Of a stretch of 64,000 nucleotides of DNA, positions 9,333-18,338 are shown piece by piece. The position numbers were made by a program, and so were the translations under genes. Origin of the DNA: Rhizorhabdus phycosphaerae (GTDB taxonomy: Bacteria > Pseudomonadota > Alphaproteobacteria > Sphingomonadales > Sphingomonadaceae); assembly GCF_011044255.1 (NCBI RefSeq), contig NZ_CP049107.1:124001-188000 (forward strand). The letters run 5' to 3'. The notes below the pieces were generated by a model. The model saw only the letters and a list, made by a program, of their open reading frames with translations, did no database searches and was not told the DNA's origin. How positions within the stretch are numbered: the stretch's first letter is position 1; each line of letters opens with the position of its first letter.

Positions 9333-10088
9333 TCAGGCCAGCGCGTTCCAGAGCAGGCGTGCCGTCATCGCGAGCGAGATCGTCACCAGCAGGGGCCTGA
9401 TCACGCGCGCACCGAAGCGCATCGCCATGTGCGACCCGGCGAGGGCGCCGGCGGTCGTCCCGATCGCCATGCACAGGCCGAGCAGGAACAGGATGTGCCC
9501 GGCGAACAGGAATATGACCAGGCTGCCGAGGTTGCTCGCGAAGTTGAACGCCTTGGTATGGGCGGTCGCGCGCGTCAGCCCCATGCCGCGCAGCGAGACC
9601 AGAGTCGTCGCGAAAAAGCTGCCCGTGCCCGGCCCGAAGAACCCGTCGTAAAAGCCGATCGCTCCGCCGACCGGCATATAGGCGCGCACGCTGAGCCGCT
9701 GATGGGCGTCTTCGTCGTGCATGCGCGGAGACAGCACGATATAGGCCGCGACCGCCAGCAACAGCACGGGGACGATCAGGTTCAGCGCGTCGTTCCCGAT
9801 CGCCTGGACCACGATCGACCCGACCCCCGACAGGGCGGCGATGATCGCCACCGTGGGGCCATAGGTCCGCCAGTCGATCATCCGCTTGCGGCTGAAATTC
9901 CAACAGGCGGTGCCCGAGCCGAAACTGCTCTGCAGCTTGTTCGTAGCGAGCGCGGCGATCGGCGGTATTCCGGCCCACAGCATGGCGGGAATGGTGAGAA
10001 GCCCACCGCCCCCCGCGATCGCATCGATAAAGCCGGCGACGAACGCCACGGCGGTGAGGATGGCGTAGCTATCGAGGCCGAGTTCCAT
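9333..10088 (-). CDS. TauE/SafE family sulfite/anion exporter
   Basis: Inner-membrane protein of 251 residues with about seven to eight hydrophobic helices. The family repeats are visible: [23 protein letters not shown] at 15-37 and a second copy [15 protein letters not shown] around 140-155. TauE/SafE proteins export or import small sulfur- or carbon-containing anions. The start at 10088 is the ATG just ahead of the first helix. It is divergent from tgt with about 75 bases between them, so both promoters lie in that spacer. Confidence 0.88.
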   Translation of the reverse strand: MELGLDSYAILTAVAFVAGFIDAIAGGGGLLTIPAMLWAGIPPIAALATNKLQSSFGSGTACWNFSRKRMIDWRTYGPTVAIIAALSGVGSIVVQAIGNDALNLIVPVLLLAVAAYIVLSPRMHDEDAHQRLSVRAYMPVGGAIGFYDGFFGPGTGSFFATTLVSLRGMGLTRATAHTKAFNFASNLGSLVIFLFAGHILFLLGLCMAIGTTAGALAGSHMAMRFGARVIRPLLVTISLAMTARLLWNALA

Positions 10089-10163
10089 GGCGGAACGGCG
10101 TGCACGACCGCGGCTTTCCGCGCAAGCCTTGGCACACGAAGCCCACCGGCTTATGGGCCGCGC

Positions 10164-11297
10164 ATGGAAAATCCGCGTTTCGAACTCGCCATTCACGCCG
10201 TCGACGGCAAGGCCCGCACGGGCACGATCCGCATGCAGCGCGGCGATATCCGCACCCCTGCCTTCATGCCGGTCGGTACGGCTGCCACGGTGAAGGCCAT
10301 GAAACCGGGGGACGTTCGTGCAACGGGTGCCGACATCATCCTCGGCAACACCTATCATCTGATGCTGCGGCCGGGCGCGGAGCGCGTGGCCCGGCTCGGT
10401 GGGCTGCACGACTTCATGCGCTGGGATCGGCCTATTCTGACCGACAGCGGCGGCTATCAGGTGATGAGCTTGTCGGCCCTCACCAAGCGCAGCGAGGAGG
10501 GCGTGTCCTTCAAGAGCCATCTCGACGGCTCGTCGCACATGCTGTCGCCCGAGCGGTCGATCGAAATCCAGCGCCTGCTCGATTCTGACATCATCATGGC
10601 ATTCGACGAACTCGTGCCCACGACGACGACGGAGCGCGAGCAGGAAGAGGCGATGCTGCGGTCGATGCGCTGGGCGCGGCGTTCACGCGCGGCCTTCGAT
10701 GCGGGCGGCGAGCATGCGGAGCGGGCGGCCGTCTTCGGCATCCAGCAGGGAGCGCTGGACGAGCGGCTGCGCAAGCTTTCGGCCGATGCGCTGCTCGACA
10801 TCGGGTTCGACGGCTATGCGGTGGGCGGTCTGGCGGTCGGGGAGGGGCAGGAGGCGATGTTCGCCACGCTCGACTTTGCGCCGGGGCAGCTGGACGAAGC
10901 CAAGCCTCGCTATCTGATGGGGGTGGGCAAGCCCGACGATATCGTCGGCGCGGTCGAACGCGGCATCGACATGTTCGACTGCGTGTTGCCGACACGGTCG
11001 GGGCGCAATGGGCAGGCCTTCACGCGTGAGGGCCCGATCAATCTCCGCAATGCGCGCTTCGGCGAAGATCAGGGGCCGCTGGACCCCACATGCGGCTGCC
11101 CCGTCTGCGCGCAGTTCAGCCGCGCCTATATTCACCACCTGATCCGCGCCGGTGAAATTCTCGGCGCAATGCTGATGACCGAGCATAATCTGAGCTTCTA
11201 TCAGTCGCTCATGGCGGACTTGCGCGAAGCGATTGCGGACGGACGACTCAAGGCTTTCGCCGATAGCTTCCGTGCGGCCTATTACCGAACAGGCTGA
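10164..11297 (+). CDS. tgt: tRNA-guanine(34) transglycosylase
   Basis: Exchanges guanine-34 for the queuosine precursor in tRNAs reading NAU/NAC codons. It is 377 residues, the usual bacterial length. Substrate-binding TDSGGYQ is at 93-99, the nucleophile Asp lies in [15 protein letters not shown], and the C-terminal zinc site is [17 protein letters not shown]. The frame is open far upstream, but those residues are antisense shadow of the TauE gene; the true start MENPRFEL begins where family homology begins. A strong hairpin follows the gene. Confidence 0.96.
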   Translation: MENPRFELAIHAVDGKARTGTIRMQRGDIRTPAFMPVGTAATVKAMKPGDVRATGADIILGNTYHLMLRPGAERVARLGGLHDFMRWDRPILTDSGGYQVMSLSALTKRSEEGVSFKSHLDGSSHMLSPERSIEIQRLLDSDIIMAFDELVPTTTTEREQEEAMLRSMRWARRSRAAFDAGGEHAERAAVFGIQQGALDERLRKLSADALLDIGFDGYAVGGLAVGEGQEAMFATLDFAPGQLDEAKPRYLMGVGKPDDIVGAVERGIDMFDCVLPTRSGRNGQAFTREGPINLRNARFGEDQGPLDPTCGCPVCAQFSRAYIHHLIRAGEILGAMLMTEHNLSFYQSLMADLREAIADGRLKAFADSFRAAYYRTG

Positions 11298-11321
11298 ACT
11301 TACCGTCTCTAACAGAGAAAT

Positions 11322-11347
11322 GAGGGAGCGCCCGACGGCGCTCCCTC
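11322..11347. terminator. Bidirectional terminator between tgt and the fasciclin gene
   Basis: Perfect 11-bp stem GAGGGAGCGCC/GGCGCTCCCTC with a 4-base loop, centred between two convergent genes. A short A/T-rich flank on the left side serves the minus-strand gene better than the plus-strand one. Confidence 0.75.
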
Positions 11348-11363
11348 GGAACAGGTCTCAGGT

Positions 11364-11921
11364 TCAGGGCATCAGCACGCCGTCGATAACGTGGATGACG
11401 CCGTTCGACTTGGCCATGTCGGCGGCTGTGATCTTCACCTTGCCCCCCTTGGCATCGGTCAACCACCAGGCGCCGGCCGAATCCTTCCAGCCCGTAAGCG
11501 TCTCGCCCTGGACGGTCTTGAGCATTGCCTTGCCGCCATGCGCCGCTGCATTGGCGGCGATGTCGGCCGCCATCAGCTTGCCCGGCACGACGTGATAGGT
11601 GAGGATCGACGTCAGCGTCGCCTTGTTCTCCGGCTTCAGAAGCGTGTCCACCGTCCCGGCCGGCAGCTTGGCGAAGGCTGCGTTGGTAGGCGCGAACATC
11701 GTGAACGGGCCGGTTCCCGACAGCGTGTCGACGAGGCCGGCGGCCTTGACCGCGGCGACCAGCGTGGTGTGGTCGGGCGAAGCGACGGCGCCGTCCACGA
11801 CCGTCCCCTGATGGGCTCCGTGATGATCGGCGGCCTGTGCGACCGAGAGCGGCACCGCCGCCGAGGCCATGAGTGTGGCGCCTGCGACGGCGCGGAAGAG
11901 CTTTCCTGACGTGATTTTCAT
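11364..11921 (-). CDS. Secreted fasciclin (FAS1) domain protein
   Basis: Exported protein of 185 residues. The signal peptide runs to about residue 30 (ending SVAQAADHH) and a single FAS1 domain fills the rest: TLVAAVKAAGLVDTLSGTGPFTMFAPTNAAFAKLP and the closing NGVIHVIDGVLMP. FAS1 proteins are periplasmic or surface adhesion modules; in alphaproteobacteria the role is mostly unknown. The start at 11921 has AAGGA eight bases upstream and gives a standard signal peptide; an ATG three codons earlier lacks spacing. The gene is monocistronic. Confidence 0.9.
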   Translation of the reverse strand: MKITSGKLFRAVAGATLMASAAVPLSVAQAADHHGAHQGTVVDGAVASPDHTTLVAAVKAAGLVDTLSGTGPFTMFAPTNAAFAKLPAGTVDTLLKPENKATLTSILTYHVVPGKLMAADIAANAAAHGGKAMLKTVQGETLTGWKDSAGAWWLTDAKGGKVKITAADMAKSNGVIHVIDGVLMP

Positions 11922-12040
11922 CGTCTGCATCCTTCTGGAACACTTCCGGATCAGGAAGTGCACCCAAGGAACGTGACAAAAGCCGGGTCGGATGCGCGCC
12001 TTCCCCAAAGGGCAGTGCGGCAAATCCGAAACCGGAATCA

Positions 12041-12074
12041 AAAACCCCGCCAATCCAGAGGATTGACGGGGTTT
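12041..12074 (-). terminator. Terminator of the tRNA-Val transcript
   Basis: On the minus strand the stem AACCCCGTCAATCC/GGATTGGCGGGGTT with a 3-base loop is followed by TTTGATT. It starts right after the tRNA 3' end. Confidence 0.8.
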
Positions 12075-12075
12075 A

Positions 12076-12150
12076 TGGTGGGCGTGGCAAGGATTGAACT
12101 TGCGACCCCTGCGATGTCAACACAGTGCTCTACCACTGAGCTACACGCCC
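12076..12150 (-). tRNA. tRNA-Val (anticodon GAC)
   Basis: The minus strand folds into a full cloverleaf: acceptor GGGCGTG paired with CACGCCC, D-arm AGCTCAGTGGTAGAGC, anticodon stem CTGTG/CGCAG around loop TTGACAT with anticodon GAC, T-arm with GTTCAATCC, and an encoded CCA. It reads GUC and GUU valine codons. Confidence 0.95.
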
Positions 12151-12209
12151 AATGCGGGGCTCCCTAGCGGAGCCTCAGGGGGTGCGCAACCCCCCAATGT
12201 CGTTTCTTT

Positions 12210-12584
12210 TTAAACGCCTGTCGCGCTGCCTACCTGGAACATGCGATCGACCTCCATGACGAGGTCGCGCAGATGGAACGGCTTCGAAAGAACCTTGGCG
12301 TCGGGCGGGGTTGCGCCGGCCTTGAGCGTCACGGCAGCGAATCCGGTGATGAACATGACCCGCATGTTGGGCGCCATCACATTCGCGCGCTGCGCCAGCT
12401 CGATGCCGTCCATTTCGGGCATCACGATGTCGGTCAGCAAAAGATCGAAGCTGTCCTGCTCCAGCAAGGGAAGCGCTGCCGTTCCCCGGTCGACGCTGGT
12501 TACCGCATAGCCCGAACGCTCGAGTGCCCGCGCGAGATATTCGCGCATCGAGTCGTCGTCCTCGGCCAGCAAAATCCGGATCAT
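12210..12584 (-). CDS. cpdR: CpdR-like single-domain response regulator
   Basis: Receiver-only protein of 124 residues. The acidic pocket AEDDDS (7-12), phospho-acceptor Asp-52 in LLLTDIVMPEMDG, the conserved Thr in FITGFAA and Lys in VLSKPFH are all present. In Caulobacter CpdR in its unphosphorylated state places ClpXP at the pole for CtrA degradation, with CckA-ChpT controlling phosphorylation; the same role is inferred here from the close N-terminal match (MIRILLAEDDDSM). The start at 12584 is preferred to 12602 because CpdR proteins begin directly with this strand. It is divergent from an N-formylglutamate amidohydrolase gene. Confidence 0.85.
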   Translation of the reverse strand: MIRILLAEDDDSMREYLARALERSGYAVTSVDRGTAALPLLEQDSFDLLLTDIVMPEMDGIELAQRANVMAPNMRVMFITGFAAVTLKAGATPPDAKVLSKPFHLRDLVMEVDRMFQVGSATGV

Positions 12585-12744
12585 GGCGGTCACATCCTGC
12601 ATGCCGGCCTCATGCCGGTCCTGCCGCCCACTTATGCGCGAACCGCTTAACAATTTCCAGATGCTGGCGAAAAAAGCGATCGTCGATCAGCCTTTCGTAG
12701 CGGCAGCGGTTGCGTGGCCGGAAGGGCGACTCTAGCGTATCGGA

Positions 12745-13605
12745 ATGGAGTCCGGCGCCCCCTTCGCTCTCATCGGCCCGGCGGTCCCGGTGTCGCCGGT
12801 GCTGCTGACCGTGCCGCATGCCGGGCGCGACTATCCCCAAGCTGTCCTGGAGGCGGCGAGGGTGCCTGTGGAGCGGCTCAAGGCGCTCGAGGATCGCTTT
12901 GCGGACGAGTTGGTCAAGCCCGCCGTCGCGCAGGGCGCGAGCGCTATCGTCGCACGGGTCGCGCGCGCCGCGATCGACCTCAACCGCGACCCGCGCGAGA
13001 TCGATCCGGGGATGGTTGACGGCACGCTGGCGGCCGAGGATCTGCTGCTGAGCGGGAAGGTCCGCGCCGGGCTCGGCCTGTTCCCGCGGCGGCTTCCTTC
13101 CTGCGGCGAGCTGTGGCGCCGCCGTATCCCTCTGGAGGCGGCCCGCGAGCGTATAGCGGATATCCACGCGCCCTATCATGCGGCGATAGCGCAGCGTCTC
13201 GATCTCATCCGCCAGCGCTTCGGAGCGGCGATCCTGATCGACTGCCATTCGATGCCGCCGCTGCCCGTCCGGCATGCCGACGGTCCGGTGCGCATCGTCG
13301 TCGGCGATCGCTTCGGCGCAGGCGCGTCGCTGGCGGCGGTCGACCTGGTCATGGCGGTGATCGAAAGCGTCGGACTCGTCGCTGCCCGAAACCATCCTTA
13401 TGCCGGCGGCTATACGATAGACCGGCATGGCCGGCCGCGGCGCAACGTCCATGCGATCCAGATCGAATATGACCGGTCGCTCTATCTCGACGCTGCGCTG
13501 GATCTTCCAGGGCCGAACGTCGACGGCTGCGGCCGTCTGCTCGCTACGATAGCGAGCCGGCTGGAATCGATGTTCCGGCCCGAAATGCCGATCGCCGCAG
13601 AATAA
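12745..13605 (+). CDS. N-formylglutamate amidohydrolase family protein
   Basis: Protein of 286 residues of the FGase family, which hydrolyses N-formyl-L-glutamate in histidine breakdown and includes related amidases. Visible family motifs are TVPHAGRDYP near 22-31, ARAAIDLNRDPREID near 72-86, and the metal or catalytic stretch LIDCHSMPP near 167-175, plus NHPYAGGYT and the closing IQIEYDRSLYLD. No other hut genes are near, so a role outside histidine catabolism is likely. The divergent CpdR gene is the usual neighbour I recall in sphingomonads. Confidence 0.85.
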   Translation: MESGAPFALIGPAVPVSPVLLTVPHAGRDYPQAVLEAARVPVERLKALEDRFADELVKPAVAQGASAIVARVARAAIDLNRDPREIDPGMVDGTLAAEDLLLSGKVRAGLGLFPRRLPSCGELWRRRIPLEAARERIADIHAPYHAAIAQRLDLIRQRFGAAILIDCHSMPPLPVRHADGPVRIVVGDRFGAGASLAAVDLVMAVIESVGLVAARNHPYAGGYTIDRHGRPRRNVHAIQIEYDRSLYLDAALDLPGPNVDGCGRLLATIASRLESMFRPEMPIAAE

Positions 13606-13626
13606 GCTCCCGAGCACATAAAAGAA

Positions 13627-13652
13627 CCACCTCGTGCTTTCGCACGAGGTGG
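13627..13652. terminator. Hairpin terminator after the amidohydrolase gene
   Basis: Perfect 11-bp stem CCACCTCGTGC/GCACGAGGTGG with loop TTTC, 20 bases after the plus-strand stop. The flanking run on the left is A-rich, so it could also stop minus-strand transcripts. The rest of the 217-base gap to 13822 shows a second small hairpin (CGCATCC/GGATGCG near 13674-13691) and no gene. Confidence 0.7.
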
Positions 13653-13822
13653 CCAAGGTTCAGGGAGGAACGCATCCCGAGGGATGCGTCGTACGGGGCC
13701 GCGAAAGGGGGGCACGACCACCGCACATTCACAAGATAGGCCGCTTGCCTTGAGGTTTCAAGGAAAGTTCGACCCATATTGGGAATTTCCTTAATCCCGC
13801 AGCACTTTCCTCTCGTTCTGCC

Positions 13823-14599
13823 TCACGCCTGTGCGTCGGCCGGGGTGACCGGAGGTGCCTTGCCCTGCTGGGCCTGCATGCCGAACACATCGCGAATCAG
13901 CGACAGCGAGAAGAGGTGGGCGTAGATCAGCGGCAGGAGGCCGCTCTGCACCATCTTGCGCAGCACGTCCCCGCGAAGCTCCTTGAGCTTGTCCTCGGAG
14001 ATGATCTGGAAGCCGCGATAGACGAAGGGCTGGCCGCCTTCGGGTTCGATCGTCACTTCGCCGTCGATGAGCAGCTTGTTCTGAATCAGCTCCTGCATGA
14101 ACATGCCCGTGCGCATGCCGGCCTGCTCGAACTGTTCGCAGAAGGCGAGCGTGTTCTTGGTCGCCTCGGCCGGTTCCTCGCCGTCGAACAGCGGCATGCC
14201 GTCCTCGAATTCGCCGATCACGCCCGACGTGCCGTCGAAGCACAGAGACAGATCGTCGCTATCCGGGCGAAGCCGGGCGAGCATGAACGGATAGCGGCGG
14301 ACATAGGCGGGGATATAGATGTCGCGGGTGGGCATGCCCTTCTCGTCGACGAAGACGTTCACGCCCTCATTGAGGCCGAACAGCGCCAGCGGCACCGGAT
14401 CGGGGCCGGCCGAGAACACGATCGGGTAGAAGCGCTGCGCCGAGATGAATTCCTCGACGGTCAGCGGCACCGCATGGGCGGTGGCGAAGAACTCGGCGGT
14501 TTCCAGCGTGCGCGCCTTCCAGGTGGCGTGAAGCTGGCTCGAGAGCGGCTGCAGTTCGTTGTAGAAGAGGGGCAGAGCGTTGGCCGGGGCAGTCGCCAT
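13823..14599 (-). CDS. SapC family protein
   Basis: Protein of 258 residues whose middle matches SapC, first described as an S-layer-associated protein of Campylobacter: RFYPIVFSAGPDPVPLALFGL near 55-75, NVFVDEKG, IPAYVRRYPFML near 100-111 and LCFDGTSG. No signal peptide is visible, so the S-layer role is uncertain in this lineage. In sphingomonads SapC genes often accompany TonB receptors and tryptophan halogenase-like genes; neither is adjacent here. The start at 14599 has AGGAG seven bases upstream. The C-terminus is Pro/Ala-rich. Confidence 0.88.
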   Translation of the reverse strand: MATAPANALPLFYNELQPLSSQLHATWKARTLETAEFFATAHAVPLTVEEFISAQRFYPIVFSAGPDPVPLALFGLNEGVNVFVDEKGMPTRDIYIPAYVRRYPFMLARLRPDSDDLSLCFDGTSGVIGEFEDGMPLFDGEEPAEATKNTLAFCEQFEQAGMRTGMFMQELIQNKLLIDGEVTIEPEGGQPFVYRGFQIISEDKLKELRGDVLRKMVQSGLLPLIYAHLFSLSLIRDVFGMQAQQGKAPPVTPADAQA

Positions 14600-14672
14600 C
14601 GACAATCTCCTGAAATCCGGTTGAGAGGTGGATGATTTCGCGGGTTGCGGGCCCGGATGATCGAGCCGGCGT

Positions 14673-16130
14673 CTATTGATCCTTGGCCTCTGGCGCAAGC
14701 GGAACAAGCTTTCCGGGGTTCATGATGCCCAACGGATCGATTGCCTGCTTGATAGCGCGCAGCATGGCCAGGCGGACGGGGTCTCCAAGGCGTGAAAACT
14801 CCGCCAGCTTGGCCTGCCCGATCCCATGCTCTGCCGACAGCGAACCGCCCGAAGCGGCGACGAGATCATGGACCATCGCGGTCGCCTGGCGTCCATGGGC
14901 GGCGATCCAGTCTTCGCGGCCGGCATCGGCGGGCGGAAGCAGGTTGAAATGGATGTTGCCGTCGCCGAGATGCCCGAAGGCGATGATGCGCGAACCCGGA
15001 AACCGGGCTTCGATCTCGCGTCGCTCGCGCTCCAGAAAGACGGGCATCTGGGAGACCGGCACGGAAATGTCGTGCTTCAGCGAAGGACCGTCGAGCTTCT
15101 CCGCTTCCGAGATGGATTCCCGCAACGCCCACAGCGCTTCCGCCTGGCTTTCGCTGGACGCGATCGTCGCGTCGATGACGAGCCCGTCCCCGATCGCGTC
15201 GGCCAGCGTCGACTCCAGGGCCGTGGCAGGGTCTCCGGCGCCGCGCGCGCCGACGGCTTCGATCAGCACGTTCCAGGGGCATGGGGAGGAAAGCGGGGCG
15301 CGCATGCCCGGAACATTGCGCAGCACCAGTGTGAGCGCATCGTCCGGGACGAGCTCGAAGCTCTCGACCGCTTCGCCGGATATCTCCTCGATCCGACGGA
15401 GCAGGCGCAGGGCATCGGCCGGGCTGCGCAGGCCGGCCCAGGCGACCGCCCGGCCACCGATGGCGGGAACGAGGCGCACCGCCGCTGCCGTGACGATGCC
15501 CAGCGTGCCCTCGGCGCCGGTGAGCAATTGGCGCAGGTCATAGCCGCGATTGTCCTTGCGCAGCGTGGCCAGCCCCTCGAAAACGGACCCGTCGGGGAGG
15601 ACTGCTTCCAACCCCAGGACAAGCGAGCGCATCGGCCCGAAGCGAAGGACCTGCGTTCCTCCAGCATTGGTCGAAACGAGCCCGCCCACGGTCGCGGACC
15701 CTTTCGCCGCGAGCGACAGGGGAAAGCGCCGGTCGACGGCTGCAGCCGCCGCGTGCAGATCGGCCAAAATCACCCCGGCCTCGGCGATGATGGCATTATC
15801 GGTCGCGGAAACGGCGCGTATCCGGTTCATCCGACGCAGCGAAATCAGCAGCGCCGAGCCATCGGCGGGGGGCGTCGCACCGGCCACGGTTCCGGTATTG
15901 CCTCCCTGCGGTACCAGTGCGACGCGCGCTTCGGCCGCGATGCGGACGATCGCCGCCACTTGGTCCAGCGTGGCGGGGGCGAGCAGGGCGAGGCTTTCGC
16001 CGCGATAGCGTCCGCGCCAGTCGGTCAGCCAGGGCGCGATGATGTCGCGGTCGGTGACGCAGCCCTGCGGCCCCAGCATATCGCGCAGGCGAGCGATGAG
16101 ATCGGCGTCGGGGCGGTTGAGCGGCGGCAT
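14673..16130 (-). CDS. FAD-linked oxidase (D-2-hydroxyacid dehydrogenase type)
   Basis: Flavoprotein of 485 residues with the vanillyl-alcohol-oxidase fold. The N-terminal FAD domain contains ALVPQGGNTGTVAGATP near 69-85 and AEAGVILADLH, then GLVSTNAGGTQVLRFGPMRSLVLG near 143-165. The C-terminal cap ends with FGHLGDGNIHFNL and SLSAEHGIGQAKL, the metal-ligand and catalytic histidine motifs of the D-2-hydroxyglutarate/D-lactate dehydrogenase group. Electrons probably go to a carrier or quinone. The start at 16130 has no clear ribosome site but begins just before homology. The substrate is inferred only to family level. Confidence 0.88.
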   Translation of the reverse strand: MPPLNRPDADLIARLRDMLGPQGCVTDRDIIAPWLTDWRGRYRGESLALLAPATLDQVAAIVRIAAEARVALVPQGGNTGTVAGATPPADGSALLISLRRMNRIRAVSATDNAIIAEAGVILADLHAAAAAVDRRFPLSLAAKGSATVGGLVSTNAGGTQVLRFGPMRSLVLGLEAVLPDGSVFEGLATLRKDNRGYDLRQLLTGAEGTLGIVTAAAVRLVPAIGGRAVAWAGLRSPADALRLLRRIEEISGEAVESFELVPDDALTLVLRNVPGMRAPLSSPCPWNVLIEAVGARGAGDPATALESTLADAIGDGLVIDATIASSESQAEALWALRESISEAEKLDGPSLKHDISVPVSQMPVFLERERREIEARFPGSRIIAFGHLGDGNIHFNLLPPADAGREDWIAAHGRQATAMVHDLVAASGGSLSAEHGIGQAKLAEFSRLGDPVRLAMLRAIKQAIDPLGIMNPGKLVPLAPEAKDQ

Positions 16131-16294
16131 GGCGGGAACATAATGCAGCGTCGGCGCGATTAGCCAGCACAACCGACAGCTTTGACGGCAGGTGCGGTAG
16201 TTCATCGGTCGTTCAAACGGTTGCGCCGATGAGGATCGGCTTTATGGGTGGCTCGGCACCAAAGGGGTTCGGTGAAAAGGGTGGAACGTCGGAC

Positions 16295-16747
16295 GTGAAA
16301 ATCGGCCGCTTGCCGCGAGTCCTGAGCGTTGGAGTGCCGCTGGCCTCGGCTGCGGCGCTATGTCCGTGGCTGCCCGGTTTCGCGCAGGCCGCGCCGACGC
16401 TGCTCGCGCAAATGACGATACAGCAGACGCTGGTGGTCCGCGTTCCCAGCAGAACGCCTCAGAAACCTCTGAAGTGGAAAGAAAAAAAGGGTCCTAAATG
16501 CGTGACGATGGCGACCATAGCCGGCGCTGCCGTCGTCGCGGATGACGCGATCGATCTCGCCTTGCGGGGAGGGCAGCGGATGCGTGCCGAATTTTCGTCG
16601 CGCTGTCCCGCGCTCGATTATTATTCGGGCTTCTACATCCTGCCGACCGAAGACGGCCGCATCTGCGCAGGGCGCGACGTAATTCGCACCCGGTCCGGAG
16701 GGCAGTGCGAAATTCGCCGCTTCCGCAAGCTCGTGGTCGATGCCTGA
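16295..16747 (+). CDS. Exported hypothetical protein
   Basis: Protein of about 150 residues with an apparent signal peptide (KIGRLPRVLSVGVPLASAAAL...FAQA). The mature part contains VRVPSRTPQKPLKWKEKKGPKC and ends with a cysteine-containing compact domain (SSRCPALDYYSGFYI, GRICAGRDVIRTRSGGQCEI) in which four cysteines could form two disulfides. I do not recognise the family. The GTG at 16295 gives a textbook signal peptide; an in-frame ATG at 16229 would add 22 residues. The gene precedes a DEAD-box helicase on the same strand with a 98-base gap. Confidence 0.72.
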   Translation: MKIGRLPRVLSVGVPLASAAALCPWLPGFAQAAPTLLAQMTIQQTLVVRVPSRTPQKPLKWKEKKGPKCVTMATIAGAAVVADDAIDLALRGGQRMRAEFSSRCPALDYYSGFYILPTEDGRICAGRDVIRTRSGGQCEIRRFRKLVVDA

Positions 16748-16845
16748 GGGGCGTCGGCCCGCAAAATCCTTGACAAATCGTGCTCATACGCCCAATCGCC
16801 CGCTCTGTGCGGAATTGGGTTCCGTACGCTTTTCCGGATAACTTC

Positions 16846-18285
16846 ATGTCCTTTGCCGATCTCGGCCTTTCCGACGAACTTCTCCGCGCTGTAGTGGAGT
16901 CTGGCTATACCGAGCCCACGCCGATCCAGGCGCAGGCGATTCCGCCCGTCCTCATGATGAAGGACCTGATCGGCATCGCCCAGACGGGCACGGGAAAGAC
17001 CGCCAGCTTCGTCCTGCCGATGATCGATATTCTGGCGCATGGCCGTAGCCGGGCCCGCATGCCCCGCTCGCTCATTCTCGAACCGACGCGTGAACTCGCA
17101 GCGCAGGTTGCCGAAAATTTCGAGAAATATGGTAAATATCACAAGCTTAACATGGCACTCCTCATCGGTGGTGTGAACATGGGTGAGCAGGTGGCCGCGC
17201 TCGAGAAGGGCGTCGACGTGCTGATCGCCACGCCTGGCCGGCTGATGGACCTGTTCCAGCGGGGCAAGATCCTGCTGACGGGCTGCAGCCTGCTCGTGAT
17301 CGACGAGGCCGACCGGATGCTCGACATGGGCTTCATCCCGGACATCGAGGAAATCTGCACGAAGCTTCCCGCGCAACGGCAGACGCTGCTATTCTCGGCC
17401 ACCATGCCGGCGCCGATCAAGAAGCTCGCCGACAAATTCCTTACCAACCCGAAGCAGATCGAGGTGTCGCGTCCTGCGAGCACCAATTTGTCGATCGATC
17501 AGTCGCTCGTCGAAACGTCGAGCCGTGCCAAGCGCGAGACGCTGCGCAGCCTGCTGCGCAGCGAGACCGTCACCACCGCGATCATCTTTTCGAACCGCAA
17601 GACGACGGTACGCGATCTCGCGTCGAGCCTGGCGCGCCACGGTTTCAAGGCGGGACAGATTCACGGCGACATGGAGCAGCCCGAGCGGCTGCGCGAGCTC
17701 GACCGCTTCAAGGGTGGTGAGATCAACATCCTCGTGGCGTCCGACGTCGCGGCCCGCGGCCTCGATATCAAGGGTGTCAGCCACGTCTTCAATTTCGATG
17801 TGCCCTGGCATCCGGACGACTATGTCCACCGCGTCGGTCGCACCGGTCGTGGCGGTGCCACGGGTACTGCGATCACGCTGGTCACGCCCGAAGACGCCGA
17901 GGCGATTGCGGCGATCGAAAAGCTGACCGGCGCCCCCCTGCCGAGGCGCCCTCGTGTCGCTGGCGCCGATGCTCCGAGCGAGGAAGCCACTGCCGCTCCC
18001 CGCGAGCGACGCGACCGTCGCCGGGACAAGGCCCCGCGCGAGGATGTGGCCCGCGCAGACCGGACGGAACAACCCGAGCGCGTGCAACGCCCTGAGCGTG
18101 CGGAGCGTCCCGAACGCGCAGAGCGGGCGGAACGTCCCGAGCGCGCGGTTCCGCCGCCGCGCGAAGCCCGGCGTGACGATCGTCGCCCCCGCCGCGATGA
18201 TCGCCGTGACAGACAGGACGATGGGCCCGACGATGGCTGGAACGGCCCGGTGCCGAGCTTCCTGACGGTCGGCTTCACCAACTAG
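16846..18285 (+). CDS. DEAD-box RNA helicase (RhlE group)
   Basis: ATP-dependent RNA helicase of 479 residues. Motif Q is TPIQAQAIP, motif I AQTGTGKT at 45-52, motif Ia PTRELAAQ, motif II VIDEADRMLDMGF, motif III FSATMP, motif V VASDVAARGLDI and motif VI HRVGRTGRGG. After about residue 375 the sequence becomes a low-complexity tail rich in Arg, Glu and Pro, with short repeats of PERAER/PERVQR type, likely disordered and RNA binding. The frame is open upstream but the start MSFADLGLSDE marks the Q-motif region. Roles in ribosome assembly or mRNA decay are typical. Confidence 0.93.
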   Translation: MSFADLGLSDELLRAVVESGYTEPTPIQAQAIPPVLMMKDLIGIAQTGTGKTASFVLPMIDILAHGRSRARMPRSLILEPTRELAAQVAENFEKYGKYHKLNMALLIGGVNMGEQVAALEKGVDVLIATPGRLMDLFQRGKILLTGCSLLVIDEADRMLDMGFIPDIEEICTKLPAQRQTLLFSATMPAPIKKLADKFLTNPKQIEVSRPASTNLSIDQSLVETSSRAKRETLRSLLRSETVTTAIIFSNRKTTVRDLASSLARHGFKAGQIHGDMEQPERLRELDRFKGGEINILVASDVAARGLDIKGVSHVFNFDVPWHPDDYVHRVGRTGRGGATGTAITLVTPEDAEAIAAIEKLTGAPLPRRPRVAGADAPSEEATAAPRERRDRRRDKAPREDVARADRTEQPERVQRPERAERPERAERAERPERAVPPPREARRDDRRPRRDDRRDRQDDGPDDGWNGPVPSFLTVGFTN

Positions 18286-18312
18286 GAGCGCGCCCGGGGC
18301 AGCGCGGGCTCC
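18285..18312. terminator. Possible terminator between convergent genes
   Basis: An imperfect hairpin (GGAGC..GCGC with GCGC..GCTCC) occupies the 53-base gap between the helicase and the M20 peptidase, which converge. No T-run is present, so the call rests on position. Confidence 0.35.
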
Positions 18313-18338
18313 CCGGATGCAACGGTGCGCTGACGGGG

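Noticed and set aside
9165-10163. N-terminal extension of tgt by 333 residues
   Set aside because: The extension is antisense to the TauE/SafE gene and has no family similarity; tgt homology begins at 10164.
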